64,000 nucleotides of DNA from Dillenia suffruticosa (taxonomy: Eukaryota; Streptophyta; Magnoliopsida; Dilleniales; Dilleniaceae): NCBI GenBank assembly GCA_033439265.1, contig JAVTVX010000019.1:16332039-16396038 (forward strand), written 5' to 3'. Positions 45,200-56,963 of the stretch are shown piece after piece. How positions within the stretch are numbered: the first letter of the stretch is position 1; every line of letters starts with the position of its first letter. Below the pieces are notes generated by a model. That model saw nothing but the letters and a program-made list of their open reading frames with translations, was not told the origin of the DNA and did no database searches. A program made the translations under genes and the position numbers.

Positions 45200-48100
45200 A
45201 ACTTGGAGTACCATATTCATGGACTAGGTTGCATGGAAATGGAACGGAAAATGAAAACGGACATGAGATCAGAGTAGCAAACCTCCCAAGAACCCATGGA
45301 GACCATAATCCTATATTATTATAAACTGAAATGACAACCCTCCTAAGGAAGAATAAGGGACCCTTTCGAGCATGACTTACACATTCTGGTTTCAGGAGGG
45401 CCTTTAATGATACCTAGAAAGTCTACCCAACCTCCCTCCTTCAGGCAAATAGGCATACTACAAAGGAGATTAGGATCTGGAATAGGGAAGTGTTTGGAAA
45501 CATCTTTGGTCGAAAAGGAAAATGAAAGCCAAGTTGGGAGATATTCAGGGTCCTAGCAATTATAACATATTAGAGTTTCTACAAAAGCTTGAACATGATC
45601 TTCTAACTGAATACTACACAATCCTAAAGCAAGAAGAAGTCCTTTAGCATCAGAAGTTTAGACTAGATTGGTTCTACAAGGGTGAATCACTGCTCTAAAG
45701 ATAAATAACAAGTGGAAGCAAGATCAGTCTATGCTTCAAAACCATGTATGGAACTATTATGCCAATCTATTTGTGATGTCTCTATTCCAAGCTTCAGATA
45801 CATCAGATATCAGCAAAACCTCTCTTTAAAGGGGTAGGAGTGTCTTCAACATGAGGTCTTAGAAGAGGAGGTAAAGGGAGCAATCTTTTCTATAAAAGGG
45901 TTGAAGTCCCCTGGTCCAGATGGAATTTGATCTATCTTTTGTCAACAATGTTTGGACACTGTCAAATAAGCTATCTACATTTTCATGAGGGAAGCCTTTA
46001 ATGATAGCTTTTTCCCTCCAAAGCTGAATAGAAATGAATCCTTTGTTGACTTTAGACCTATAAATTTGCTAAATACCTCCTACAAGATTTTGACCAAAGT
46101 GATTGTACACCATCTATGTCCCATCTTGCAAAAGATGATCGAGAACCATTAGAATAGCTTCCTCCCTAGGGGAGAGACCATCGACAATGTCATTGTCTTT
46201 TAGGAGATCCTTCATACTACTAGAAACTCAAAAAGCAAGAAACAATGCATAGTGTTGAAAATTGATCTCACAAAGGCCTTTGATAATGTCAGCTGGACTT
46301 ATCTAGGCAAGATTTATATGGACTTTAACTTTCCTCTTCAATTAGTGAAGTTGATCATATTTGTTGTAACTATTAGTGAGATCTTCCTCCTTTGGAATTG
46401 AGAGATCCTCCCCCTAATTAATTCAAGTCAAGGCCTTTGTCAGGGGGATCCCCTCTCCCATTACCTTTTCATTCTTGTGATAGAAAAACTAGCATACATG
46501 ATTAAAGAGAGGTGAGATAGGCTCCTAGATCCTTATTAAACCTTCCAGGGACATCCTCGCATTTCCCACTTATTTTTTGTTGATGACCTGATGACTTTTG
46601 TGGAAGCAGATCATTTAAGCTTGAGTAGTATCCTGGACTACTAAAGAGACTTCTTAGCTAAAAGTGACTTGAAGGTCAACCCAGCTAAATCTAAATTGGG
46701 GATTTTTCCTAAAGTCTCTTGGTCTCTTAAATCCTTCTTGGCTACAGATAGTAAGTTCAGCCTTACTGAGAACCTAGAGACTTATTTGAGGGTGCCTATG
46801 ATACAAAAAATATTGGATAAGAACACCAACAAGATCCTAGAAGAAAGAACACAAGCTAAGCTTAACAATTGGAAATCTAAGCTTCTACATACAATAGGAA
46901 GAAGAACCCTGATCCAAGCTATCTCTGCTATCCTAGTTCACATCATGCAATCAGCTTGGATCCCAGATAGTACTTACAACATACTGGACAAACTAAATAA
47001 GGACTTCCTTTGGGGTGCCAAGAAGAAGGAAGAATAATCCTATTAATTGGGATAAAATCTGCAGGAGCAAAGAGAATGGAGGTCTTGGCCTACGGAAAAT
47101 GAGAGGGAATAATATAGCTTTGTTGGCTAAGCTTGCTTGGAAGTTGATGAAGGGAGAGAGTGCCCTATGGTGCCAAATTATGTAGAAAAATATCTCAAAT
47201 GAGAGGATCTTATGTCCCATAGTAAAAAACCAGGTGACCCCTCAGTCTGGAGGGGGATTTTAAGAAGTAGAGAACACATTAGCAAAGACTTACAACGGAG
47301 ACTAGGGAATGGTTATAGCATCAAGTTCTGGCAGGATAAGTGTTTAGGTGAGGATATGCTCAACAGATATGCTCTCCTTGACCCTACTCGAGCCGTTCAG
47401 GAGGACAAAGTTAGTAACTTCATCACAAAAGGAGGAGAATGGGACATGAATAACTTGAGGTAAATTCTTCCGGAAGATAAGGTCAACCGCATCAGAGCAA
47501 TTATAATTCCCTCCAAAACTTCCATACAAGATTCAGTGTTCTGGAGAAGAAGCTCTAATGGATCCCTCTCAGTCTCTTCTACTTACCATCTTACTCTTAC
47601 ATAGGAAGCTCTCCACTCCATTCGTGGGATCAATTGGACCTGGGTTTGGAAATAAAAATGCCTTGAAAGAGTTAGATTCTTTTTCTGGCTTGCTGTTAAA
47701 GATAAACTCCTAACCAACATGAAGAGAGAGAAGGAATCTCACCAATGACACCATATGCCTTATATGCAGAAACGATGAGGAATCCACCCTCCACATGCTA
47801 AGGGATTGCCAACAAGTAAAAGAAGTTTGGAACCTGGTTTACACATGAAATGTAGGAGAGGCTTTCCATAGAAGGAATTCAACTTGGTAGTGGCTGAAAG
47901 AAAACTACTTAAGGTTGGGTCTAACTGGCAAAATTCCATGGAGTCAAACCGTTACTGCTACTACCGGACAAATTTGAAACACCAAATGCAAAGTTATATT
48001 TGAAAGCATGCGGCCCTCCCCTCATTCCATTGTAGTTCTGGCTCTGAACTTTGCAAAGGAAAGTAGTTCTATTGTGCTCTCTGGCAAGGTTGACACCACT

Positions 48101-48670
48101 AGACCTGGGAGATGGATTGCTTAGCACCCCAAACCATGGCCTTCTAAAGCTAAACTATGATTGTTTAGCAATGGAAGTTTGGCTAGTGCGGAAGGCTCAT
48201 GAGGGATTAAGAAGGAAAATGGATTAAGGGGTTCACTGTGAACATTGATATCACTACGAGCTCCATGGCAAAGCCAAGGGGGTTAGAGAAGGGCTATTGC
48301 TAGCCAGCAGTCACAATCTCCATGGAATCATCTTAGAGCTGGACTCTGAGACCCTAGCTAGTCATTTGAACAAGGCATGTGTTTGGATCACGCCATGTAC
48401 CATGCCTTCCAAGGCTATCTTAGTAATGCAAACAATAAGGGTTTGGGAGGCTAGGCACACTTGTCAAAAAGGGAACAAGTGTATAAACTTATGGCTAAGC
48501 TAGGTCATTCCATACATTAGAGGGCGCATGTGTTTACTTTCCCCCCTCCGGATATGTGGATGTTGCTCCTTGAAGACAGAACTCGAGTTGCTAGTTTTAG
48601 AGCTTAGGCCCAATTTTTTTGTTTTCGGCCTTGGGCCTTTTGTTGTCTCCTTTATTTACCCAAAAAAAAT
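45200..48670 (+). mobile_element. 5'-truncated L1-type LINE
   Basis: The fragment opens with the end of the endonuclease domain (VANLPRTHGDHNPIL) and proceeds through the linker EIRIWNREVFGNIFG and the reverse transcriptase: LTKAFDNVSWTYLG, SQGLCQGDPLSHYLF and HISHLFFVDDLM. The 122-codon frame 46669-47037 (NPAKSKLGIFPKVSWS) and a zf-RVT part follow. A weak RNase H-like segment (ILELDSETLASHL, 48320) comes before the 3' end, and an A-rich tail lies at 48661-48669. Stops are frequent. Most of the endonuclease is missing. The tail abuts the starch synthase pseudogene by about 40 bases. Confidence 0.85.
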
Positions 48671-48709
48671 ACAGGCATTGTGTGTTATTTGGAAAAGCTA
48701 GGTGTATAT

Positions 48710-50563
48710 ATGGCAAGTGTGACAACTTCAACATGTGCACTTAGAAGCTCACCCAATGCCGGCCATGAAGCAACTTCCTGAATGGATTCTAAAGTCATCT
48801 TGGTGAAATTGGCCCGACTAATCTGATTAAGATTCATGGAGGGTTGAGAAAACTTAAAACCACAGCAAAAGTAGCAGCACGAACAGAACGTCATAAGAAT
48901 GAGAAAATAAGTTTGGAAGCCATCATTTGTGGGAAAGGGATAGCTTTAGGTTTTGTGGAATCCGAGGTGGCTCCGTGGAGCAAGACCGGTGGACTTGGAG
49001 ATGTTATTGGAGGTCTTCCAACAGCCATGGCTATAAGTGTGTTACTTTCATCAACATATGGTATACGGTAAGCTCTTTGGTCATCAACTTACTGAATGTT
49101 TATAGCTCAGGGGTCAAACAGTTATTAAACCGGTTCCTACTATACAATTTCTTATAATTTGATTGATAAGTTATGGTATTTCTTGTAGGCCAATGGTCAT
49201 CGAGTAATGACAGTCTCTCCACGTTATGACCAGTACAAAAATGCATGGGATACAAATGTTGGTAAAAGTTGGGGCTTGCTACAAATGTAGCGTTGATCGT
49301 GTATTTGTGGATCACCCACTTTTCCCTGAGAGGGTTAATTTTCTTTCTCTTTGTTTGATATGCTTATGAACCTCAACTTATATGGCTACGGATGAATTCA
49401 TAGGTTTGGGGAAAAAAGGATCCAAAATCTGTGGCCTTATCGCTGGAGAGGACCACATTGGCAACCAACTCCCGCTTCTGCTGGCTATGTCAGGTATCCT
49501 TTGCTTTTCTTCAGGCGATTTGTAACTACATTGCTGTTGTCCATGATGTTCTTGTCTTAAATTGAATTTTCTTATGACTTTTCAGGCCGCTTCGGAAGCA
49601 CCTAGAGTATTGAATGTTAATGGCAATAAATATTTCTCCGCACCAAATGGTAAAGAACCTTTTTCCTTATTTAATCAGCTCAAATTCTGTCTGATGCTTA
49701 TTTATATCTCTGTGCGTGTGCAGATGAGGACGTGGACTTCATCGCCAATGATTGGCATGTGGCTTTAATAGCATGCTACTTGAAAACTATGTATAAACCT
49801 AGAAGGCTATACCCGACTGCCAAAGTGTCCTTTTGTTTCAGAGTACAATGTTGTTTACAACTTGTCAAACCTAGACTCAAAACATTGTGAAACTATGCAT
49901 TCTGCAGGTTGCCTTCTGCTTTCATAACATTATGTACCAAGGAAGATTCGCCTTTGCTGACTTCTCTCTCTTGAATCTCCCTGATGAATTCAGAAGCTCA
50001 TTCGATTTCAGTGATGGGTATTGCTTTCTATCTTCTAATATAGAGTAGGCAAGAAGTAGCAGGTGACACTCACACCTTATTCGAGTCCTGCAGGTATGTC
50101 AAGCCAGTGAAGGGAAGGAAAATCAAATGGATGAAGGCAGGAATACCGGAATCCACAAGGTCTTGAACGTGAGCCCTTACCATGCAGAAGAACTTGTTTC
50201 AGGTATAGCAAAAGGAGCTGAACTAGATAACATTCTTCGGAAAACTGGCATTCTTTGTATTACTGATGGTATGGATGTTCAGGAGTGGAATCCTGCAACG
50301 GACAAGTATACCAGTGTCAAATACAATGCTTCAACAGTAAGAACTTTTGCAGAGGATCACTCTGAGCTAGAATTATCAGTTTGGCTTTGTCATGTATTTG
50401 TCTTTTGTTCTTCGGTTTTGTTAAGTGTTGGAAGCTAAATCTCTTCTGAAAGAAGCACTGCAAGCTGAAGTCAGGTTGCCAGTAGATAGAAATATCCCTC
50501 TCAATGGGTTCATTGGTAGACTTGAAGAGCAAAAAGGTTCTGATATTCTTGTTGCAGCAACCC
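48710..50563 (+). pseudogene. GBSS1: Granule-bound starch synthase pseudogene, truncated
   Basis: Exon-like blocks of GBSSI appear in order. 48710-49032: transit peptide with stop and shift, then AICGKG-like and [22 protein letters not shown]. 49189-49261: [17 protein letters not shown]. About 49289-49332: VDRVFVDHPLFPER. 49404-49493, 49586-49649 and 49724-49824: [20 protein letters not shown]. 49908-50017: [19 protein letters not shown]. 50094-50336: [15 protein letters not shown] then [11 protein letters not shown]. About 50430-50563: [18 protein letters not shown]. Defects: in-frame stop in the transit peptide, first donor GT changed to AT (ATAAGT), frameshift before [11 protein letters not shown], and loss of all exons after DILVAA, i.e. 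the C-terminal glycosyltransferase half. Introns are retained, so it is a duplicated genomic copy, not a retrocopy. The ADP-glucose-binding KTGGLGD is intact. It cannot encode an active enzyme. Confidence 0.9.
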
Positions 50564-51160
50564 TGATAACTTGGTATTTCACTGCCTTGCACATTGTAGT
50601 TGTACCCCAATTTGAAATGCAATGTAAAGCAAAATATCAGACTGAAGAAAACCAAAGGGGTTGAATCAATCTTGTTCTTTGGCTACCCTAAACTAAATTA
50701 TCTCCAACCCAGAAACTCAGAATATAGTCCAGAATAGTTGGAGCTCTGTCATTAGATGAACTTAGTAGAAGTATTGGTTTGTAAGTGCTTGTGGCAAGAC
50801 TGAAACCAACCATTCTTGTAAATGAGGACGAGAATTTCTATTTATAAATTACCTTTTGCACCAGTTCATAAAGTATTTCTCAAATAATGGTTCATAATAT
50901 ACAAGGTTATGCCTCATTGTTGACATACTCTAATAGGACATTTCGCATTTGGTTTGAAGAACCATATCATAGCAATATTGAGCTTCATGGCTTTGTTCTT
51001 TCTAAAGTGAGGATCTGCTCTGATTGAACTTCCACTAGAGTAGAATGAGGCAATCTGATTCTTTAATATCCTTCAGGGCAACCTCGTTTGCCTGCCTCAA
51101 ATTTTCTCAATTGCATCCTGAAGCATGGAATGAACCTTCATTTCTCTTCCTCATAAACCA
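50564..51160. other. Non-coding DNA between the GBSS pseudogene and the PPR gene
   Basis: Similarity to starch synthase stops abruptly near 50563. The rest probably includes the PPR 3' untranslated region (minus strand). No further gene is seen. Confidence 0.45.
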
Positions 51161-52744
51161 TCAAGAAGAGCTCACAAGCTGCGTAAAGGTCTTGTACCAG
51201 ACATCAGTTTCACCCACTTCCTGATAGGCAGATGCCACCAATGCTTCCCATACAGAAAGCTCTGGCAATTTGTCCTGGCTAATCATCTCCTCCAACCACA
51301 TCACTGCTACATATCTCCTATCAATCGAGCAAAGACCCCTAATAATAACATTAAAAGTGTGAACGCAAGGCCAGTATGATTTATTCAACATCTTCTCCAA
51401 AACCCTACTTGCCTCCACAAATCTATTTTCTTGGCACAACCCATGAACTATAATGCTGTAGGTATTCTTATCAGCTATACAACCAACCTTCCTAGTCATC
51501 TTGTGTAAGTATCTAGCAGCCAACATTGCTCTCCCTTCATCACACAGACCTTTGATCACTTCATTACACATTCTCACAGTGGGAACACAATTTCCCTCAA
51601 CTATCTCCTTTTCAATCACATTAACAGCCTCTCCAACTCTACCCTCTCTACAAAATGCAGCCACTTTGGCTTCATAAACTAAAACATTTGGCCTAAACCC
51701 TTTCTCGCACATTTCATTGATCACTCTATTGCCGTCACCAATCTTACCCTCCAAGTAAAGATTGATAGCCATTGCACTAAAACTACTGCTACTGGGAACA
51801 CCACCTAACAGAGCCTCAGTGATATATCTTTTGACCTCTTCAATATCACACCCATCAAAACGACCATCAAACTCAACTCTTTTATGACACCGTTTTGGTG
51901 CTTTAAGACCCTTCCTCAAAATCTTCTCAAGTAGCTCAACAGCCTCCTCAACTTTCCCATCATCACACAAAGCATTCAACAATGTCCTATAAATCACAAC
52001 ATCTTCTCCACTACCCTTTTGGGAAATCCTCCAAAACATTGAATACAACAAATGGGTTGCCTCTGTTAACCTATTTTCTTCACACAAACCCTTCATCAGA
52101 ACCCTGTAAGTCTCTCTATTAGGAAAACAACACTGTCTTTGCAACATTTCATCAAACACCTCTAGCGCAAGAATTGATTTTTTGGTCTCACACAGAAATC
52201 CAATCACCAAATTCATTGACCCAACGCGTGATTTCACTTCCCAACCATGAGATTTCTCCAAAAATATCAGATGGGCAACCTCAAATTCGTTTCTTTTAAG
52301 CAAAATTTCCAAAAGGGTATTTAGGGAGTTGGTCCAATTGATGCAATTGAATTGGGAAAGCTCGTTGAAGAGTGAGACGGCATCGTTTAAGAGTCCGGCA
52401 TTGGCGTAGGTTTTGATTGTATAGCTAATGAGAGAGTCTTTGACTTCGCAGGAATCGTGTTTCATTTGACTAATTACTTGTTTCATTTCAGGGAATTTGT
52501 GGGATTGTCCAAGGATGTTGAGAATAGTGGAATAGACGAAGCCATTGTGATGGTAATTGGGATATTTGGATTTGGCAGTGTTGAAGACTTGGAGGGCTAT
52601 TTGTGGGTTTTTCTGGGCTTTTAGGATTTGTGTGAGAAGGGTTGGGGTTAGGACTCTCGGCCATCGAACGTTCATGGCTCTGCAGAATGCCAATTTGCTT
52701 AGAGAGAGGAGCGGAGGACCGTAGAACGGCACTTTATTTTCCAA
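51161..52744 (-). CDS. P-class pentatricopeptide repeat protein (At1g05600-like)
   Basis: A single-exon gene of 527 codons. From MNVRWPRVLTPTLLTQ onward it follows the Arabidopsis At1g05600 (EMB3101) family: HNGFVYSTILNILGQS, EATHLLYSMFWRISQKGSGEDVV, ILRKGLKAPKRC, VIKGLCDEGRA, and RGLCSIDRRYVAVMWLEEMISQD. It holds about ten P-type 35-residue repeats in two blocks, with no E, DYW or SMR tail. Family knowledge: P-class PPR proteins bind organellar RNA and act in its stability, splicing or translation; the Arabidopsis gene is embryo-essential. The conserved family start is Met24 (52675), so the first 23 residues may be leader. The C-terminus (TFTQLVSSS) is variable. Organelle targeting is not obvious from either start. 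A divergent small frame lies 160 bases upstream. Confidence 0.93.
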   Translation of the reverse strand: MENKVPFYGPPLLSLSKLAFCRAMNVRWPRVLTPTLLTQILKAQKNPQIALQVFNTAKSKYPNYHHNGFVYSTILNILGQSHKFPEMKQVISQMKHDSCEVKDSLISYTIKTYANAGLLNDAVSLFNELSQFNCINWTNSLNTLLEILLKRNEFEVAHLIFLEKSHGWEVKSRVGSMNLVIGFLCETKKSILALEVFDEMLQRQCCFPNRETYRVLMKGLCEENRLTEATHLLYSMFWRISQKGSGEDVVIYRTLLNALCDDGKVEEAVELLEKILRKGLKAPKRCHKRVEFDGRFDGCDIEEVKRYITEALLGGVPSSSSFSAMAINLYLEGKIGDGNRVINEMCEKGFRPNVLVYEAKVAAFCREGRVGEAVNVIEKEIVEGNCVPTVRMCNEVIKGLCDEGRAMLAARYLHKMTRKVGCIADKNTYSIIVHGLCQENRFVEASRVLEKMLNKSYWPCVHTFNVIIRGLCSIDRRYVAVMWLEEMISQDKLPELSVWEALVASAYQEVGETDVWYKTFTQLVSSS

Positions 52745-52903
52745 ACCACAATTTATTAATTGACGTATATGATTTTCTTGTGAAAGTTATTATCCATTCC
52801 TATCGCAGATACACTAATTCACAAACCACATAAATAAACTAGCTCATAAGAAATTGTAGTATCTTTTGTATTGTTTTGTTTCTCGGTGAAAAATAGGTGA
52901 GGG

Positions 52904-53014
52904 ATGGCGAGAATAGCCAGTTGTGTTCTGACAAGGCGGAGGGTCTCCGCTCGCTGTAGAAATCACCTACTGAGCTCTCTTGCCCAAGTGAACACCTTCT
53001 CTACCCTCGACTAG
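52904..53014 (+). CDS. Possible small ORF resembling a mitochondrial presequence
   Basis: Thirty-six codons (MARIASCVLTRRRVSARCR..., ending FSTLD-stop) are rich in Arg and Ser with a single acidic residue at the C-terminal end, the signature of a mitochondrial import presequence. It starts 159 bases from the PPR start on the opposite strand, so the two could share a bidirectional promoter. I cannot find a continuing exon. It may be an orphan first exon of a lost or distant gene, or chance. Confidence 0.25.
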   Translation: MARIASCVLTRRRVSARCRNHLLSSLAQVNTFSTLD

Positions 53015-55381
53015 CGCTGATACTAATTCTCATAGGCCTAGTTTTTGGGGCGAGGCAAACATTTAACTTAGAAAGTGCACTGCAAGGGCATCACTTAAGT
53101 AAATGCTGAAGCATCTTTCTTGTGCGATGCCTTTTAAAGTAATGAGATTTACTTTAGGAGTGTTGTTACAACCGAGCAGAACAATTGTAAGCAAAAGCAG
53201 TAACATGAGCAACATAATGAGACAAACAATAAACTTTATTAACTAATAATATTAGGGAGTACAATTTGCTAAAAAGGAGATTCTTGCTAAACTACACTAA
53301 GGGTCGAGAATTATTTCTCACTTTTGTCATGAATCCTTGACCCCCTCAAAGAGTTTTATAAGCATTTAGGCCGGAAACGCCGAACCTTTTGAAAAAAAAA
53401 TATACGGGATTTTATGAGTTAAGACATTTTTATTGCTCTCAAACATTATGTACTATTACAAAGATGTAATGAGCTACGCTGTACATTCTTTCTAGAGTTT
53501 GACCAACTCTTCCATTCCTTTGAAATGTTAAAATACAGTATAACAAAAAATAGAAAGTAGTCAAACATGAGTTAAGAATGAAGAAGTTAGACAAGATCAC
53601 AGCCCCTTCATTTCTTTTACTTCTTTCTAAGAGAAAGAGAGGAAATCAGCCGTTGGAGAGGAAAGAATGTAAGAGAGAAAAGAGACCTGAGAGAGAAATA
53701 GAGGAGATGAGCAGCCAGAGAGTGAGAGAGAGAGAGAGAGAGAGGAGAGGGGGGAGAGCATATGTTCCATTTCTTGTCCATCCTCCTTGACCCAAGGACA
53801 CATGTAATAGTCTGACCATCCTTTGTTCAAGATATGAAAGTTTGGAGGCTCTCGTTCTCAGCAGAAAATATGAGAGTTCCTTTCACCCTCATTCAAATTT
53901 GGCCAAAATATTATGTGAACCAAAAGTAAAGCATTCACTCCGACGTCTTTAATTTTTATTTTTATTTTTTATTTTTTTACCCATATTAATTATGGTCCAA
54001 GTAATTGTTATCCTTCTGAACGAGTAAAAAGCAAGTCATTTCCATTCATTGTGTGTTCTAGGCATGATTGCTCACCAAGGTTCATCATTGCAAGCATAGG
54101 ATTCACAAGTTAAAAAGAGAGCCTTCCTTGGTGCTTGAGTTCCAAGTTTTGAAAAATGTCACTTTACACATCCTTACATATTGATAGCAAAGAAATTACT
54201 AACTTTGCTTGCAAAATCTATTAAAAAGGTATGGAATGAAATTGAATTTTACTTGGGACATGCAATAAAACTGGAAAGGAGTACTAGGGATTCATTCAAG
54301 ATTTTTTGTTTCATTTGAGAATCCAAGTTAGTACTGAAAGTTCAATCAGATGACAGTAGCCAAATAAGTACAAAGATGAATTTAAGGATATTTTTATATC
54401 TGAGCAAAAAGAAAAATAAAATGTCTAAAAAGGGGCAATCCAAGCTTTGTGGTCTTTGAGATACTGTTAAAGCAACCTGCAGAAGAATGGATGCGTGATG
54501 TGATGACAGATATTTACCCTCTGCAATCACCTCCTTGGATTCTTTTTTCCAACTTATTCCTTTAAGAAGAAGCTTCGTCACATTCAAAAGCACTTGTTCT
54601 ATTACAGGGTTGCATGCTTGACTTTGAGACAGAAAAAAAGTAGCCAAACACAACCATTAAACCTCCACCCTATTTTGAGATCCCTTGGATGCCAAACAAA
54701 ATACTTCCGATCCAGAAAAAGAAGAAAAAGGTGATTACCGAAAAGAATGCTAACTAAAAGTGAAAGTTGAAAGGTTAAAAGTAGATAAATTAACTTAAAC
54801 AATTGAGATAAAAAAGAGACACTATGCTCTTTTTCCAAACAATCCTATCCCCAAAAGTATCAAATCATAAATAATGAAAAAAATAAATAAATACCAAAGT
54901 TAAGGGCTAAGCTATCCAAGCTTTGCCTTTTTGGTTCAAAGACATAAAAGCCATCTTTGAACCAATTCAACTAATATAGACAGGAATATGTCATTGAGTG
55001 CTCTATGCATTCCTTGACATAATCATCTAATAATCAGAAGTCGAGGTAGAATCCAAAGCCAGTATCTGGATTCTTACCTTAAGTGAATACAAGAAATGAG
55101 AATGGTTTATGTCCTAGTACTAATAATACCTACTAACTAATGACCCAATCGAACTTGTATAACAATGAGCATGTCAATGATAATAATGCCCACTTAGCCC
55201 AATTTAAAGACCATTAGTGAAGGTTCCCGTGATTCATCCCTCAACTTCTCCTTGCCCATCATTCCTTATCATGTGAATCAGTCATTGCATCTGTCTTCTC
55301 ATTATTCCCATTTATGATTTCGACCAATGTTGTGATTTCTCAATTTTGTTAGTCTTTTTTGTAAAATGCCACTCTTGGAAA
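53015..55381. other. Intergenic DNA with a GA microsatellite
   Basis: No gene is supported. A (GA)n run lies at about 53724-53744 within the purine-rich stretch 53620-53760. Minus-strand frames 54342-54653 and 54602-54838 (103 and 78 codons) have protein-like parts (SKEVIAEGKYLSSHHASILLQ) but no family I recognise. Confidence 0.45.
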
Positions 55382-56963
55382 TTAGGTTGATGAATTCTGC
55401 TCGGAGGCAGGTTCTGTGGCTTGAGAAGCACCTGGCCCCGGTCCAGCAACTCCTGCTGTTGTTGTCACAACTGTTTCATGTCATATTGCAATATATGTCA
55501 AAGATTCTGTACTCAAAAAAATAAAAAATAAAAAAGAGCTGCAATGAAGAACGACCTCACAAACCTATGCCTGTAGTTGCAGGAGGAATCGAAGTAGGAA
55601 GTGAGAGTATCCCCATAGAGCCATATTGCTGAGGCAAATAGGGATATGGTACCATCTGAGGAAATTGAACTCCAAAGCCTCGTGCTTGACTACTCTGCGC
55701 ATACTGTGTATAGAACGGATAAAAATTGTGGTAAACCCCATGAGGGCCTGATGCACTTGTGGCATAGTAAGGCGAAATTTGCTGACATCCATGAATACTG
55801 TAATAATTCTGCAAAAACAAAAAAAAGAAAAACAAATCTAAGTAAGCTATTGCATTCTAAGTTTTGAGTAGTAAGAATCTAACAATAATGATGTGAAAAC
55901 TTACCGTGGGATAGATGGCATCCTGAGAATAACTCGCATATCTGCATTATGTCTCAGAATGAAATCATGAGAAGAAAATGCAAATAAAAAAGAAAAAAAA
56001 AAATTGACAAGCATAGTTTTTCTTGGTTTTACCCATAAGCAGAATAAGGAAGTGTGTATTGGCCGGAGTGCTGATGGAAATATGTTGATGAGGAACCATG
56101 ATATGAAGGAGGAACCACCAATCCGGTTGCTGGTCTAAATCTTTCTGTACCTGAAACTTTTTTTTTTTTTTTGGGTTTTTCCCAAATGTCAAAACAAACA
56201 AAAAGGGCTCTAAATACTTCTGGTGTTTTGGAGAGAGAAGTACAAATCTGGAGTTGGGGATGTTATCATGTGAATGTCAAAGCCTTTATACAATATAAGT
56301 TATTTTGTGGAGCTTATACACATTTAGCAATGCAGGTTTCGTGACACTTAGAATCAATCTTTCTAGGTTTCAACTACGTGACCAAACCTATTCAACAATG
56401 TTTGATCGAACAGAACATCTCAACTAGATTGAAGATTGAAGATTGGGATTTCAAAAACAAACTCTAATTTAAAAACTAAAACTATTAGGGAAAAAAGTGT
56501 AAAAAGACTAAATGAAGAATATAGAACAAACCATGATAAGGAGGAGGCCTAGTCTTGTGTGCACCCAGTGATGCTAGATTGCAATTTGCTCTTCTACCAT
56601 CTATTATTGGAGATGGATTCTGACAAGCCCTCCTTGCGGATTTTGGATCTCTAAATGTAACCTGCAGAATAAACCATTTTTTAGGATTGACCAAAAAACA
56701 ATGTAAATGATCAAAAGTGTATTGCAGGAAATGGGGCTTACAAAGCCATAACCCTTAGATCTTCCGGTGTGTTTATCGGTAATAACCACAGCTTCTAAAA
56801 TCTCTCCAAATTGCTCAAAATACCTTCTCATTGCATCTCTCTGAGTCTCCCAAGCCAAACCTCCAACAAATATTTTTGTAAATGTTGTGTCACTATATTG
56901 TTGTCCACCATTATAACCACCACCACCACCCACCATCTGAAATTGCCTTTGTTGAGCCATCAT
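55382..56963 (-). CDS. RRM RNA-binding protein, ARP1/RBM24-like
   Basis: Six minus-strand exons, 56963-56742, 56661-56532, 56150-56033, 55941-55905, 55808-55565 and 55470-55382, all with GT-AG borders, give 279 residues. A Gly/Gln-rich head ([20 protein letters not shown]) precedes one RRM: RNP2 KIFVGGL at 30-36, [16 protein letters not shown], and RNP1 KGYGFVTF at 70-77, split by intron 1. [13 protein letters not shown]-like sequence ends the RRM. The C-terminal half is Tyr/Pro/Gln-rich and low-complexity ([11 protein letters not shown]), typical of the family. I chose the tandem ATG at 56963/56960 because relatives start MAQQRQ; an in-frame ATG at 56990 would add nine residues. Family members are nuclear or cytosolic mRNA-binding proteins, some ABA-responsive. 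The exact target is unknown. Confidence 0.9.

Noticed and set aside
54342-54838. Minus-strand ORFs (103 and 78 codons) between the PPR and RRM genes
   Set aside because: Overlapping frames without a shared product, splice evidence or recognised family.
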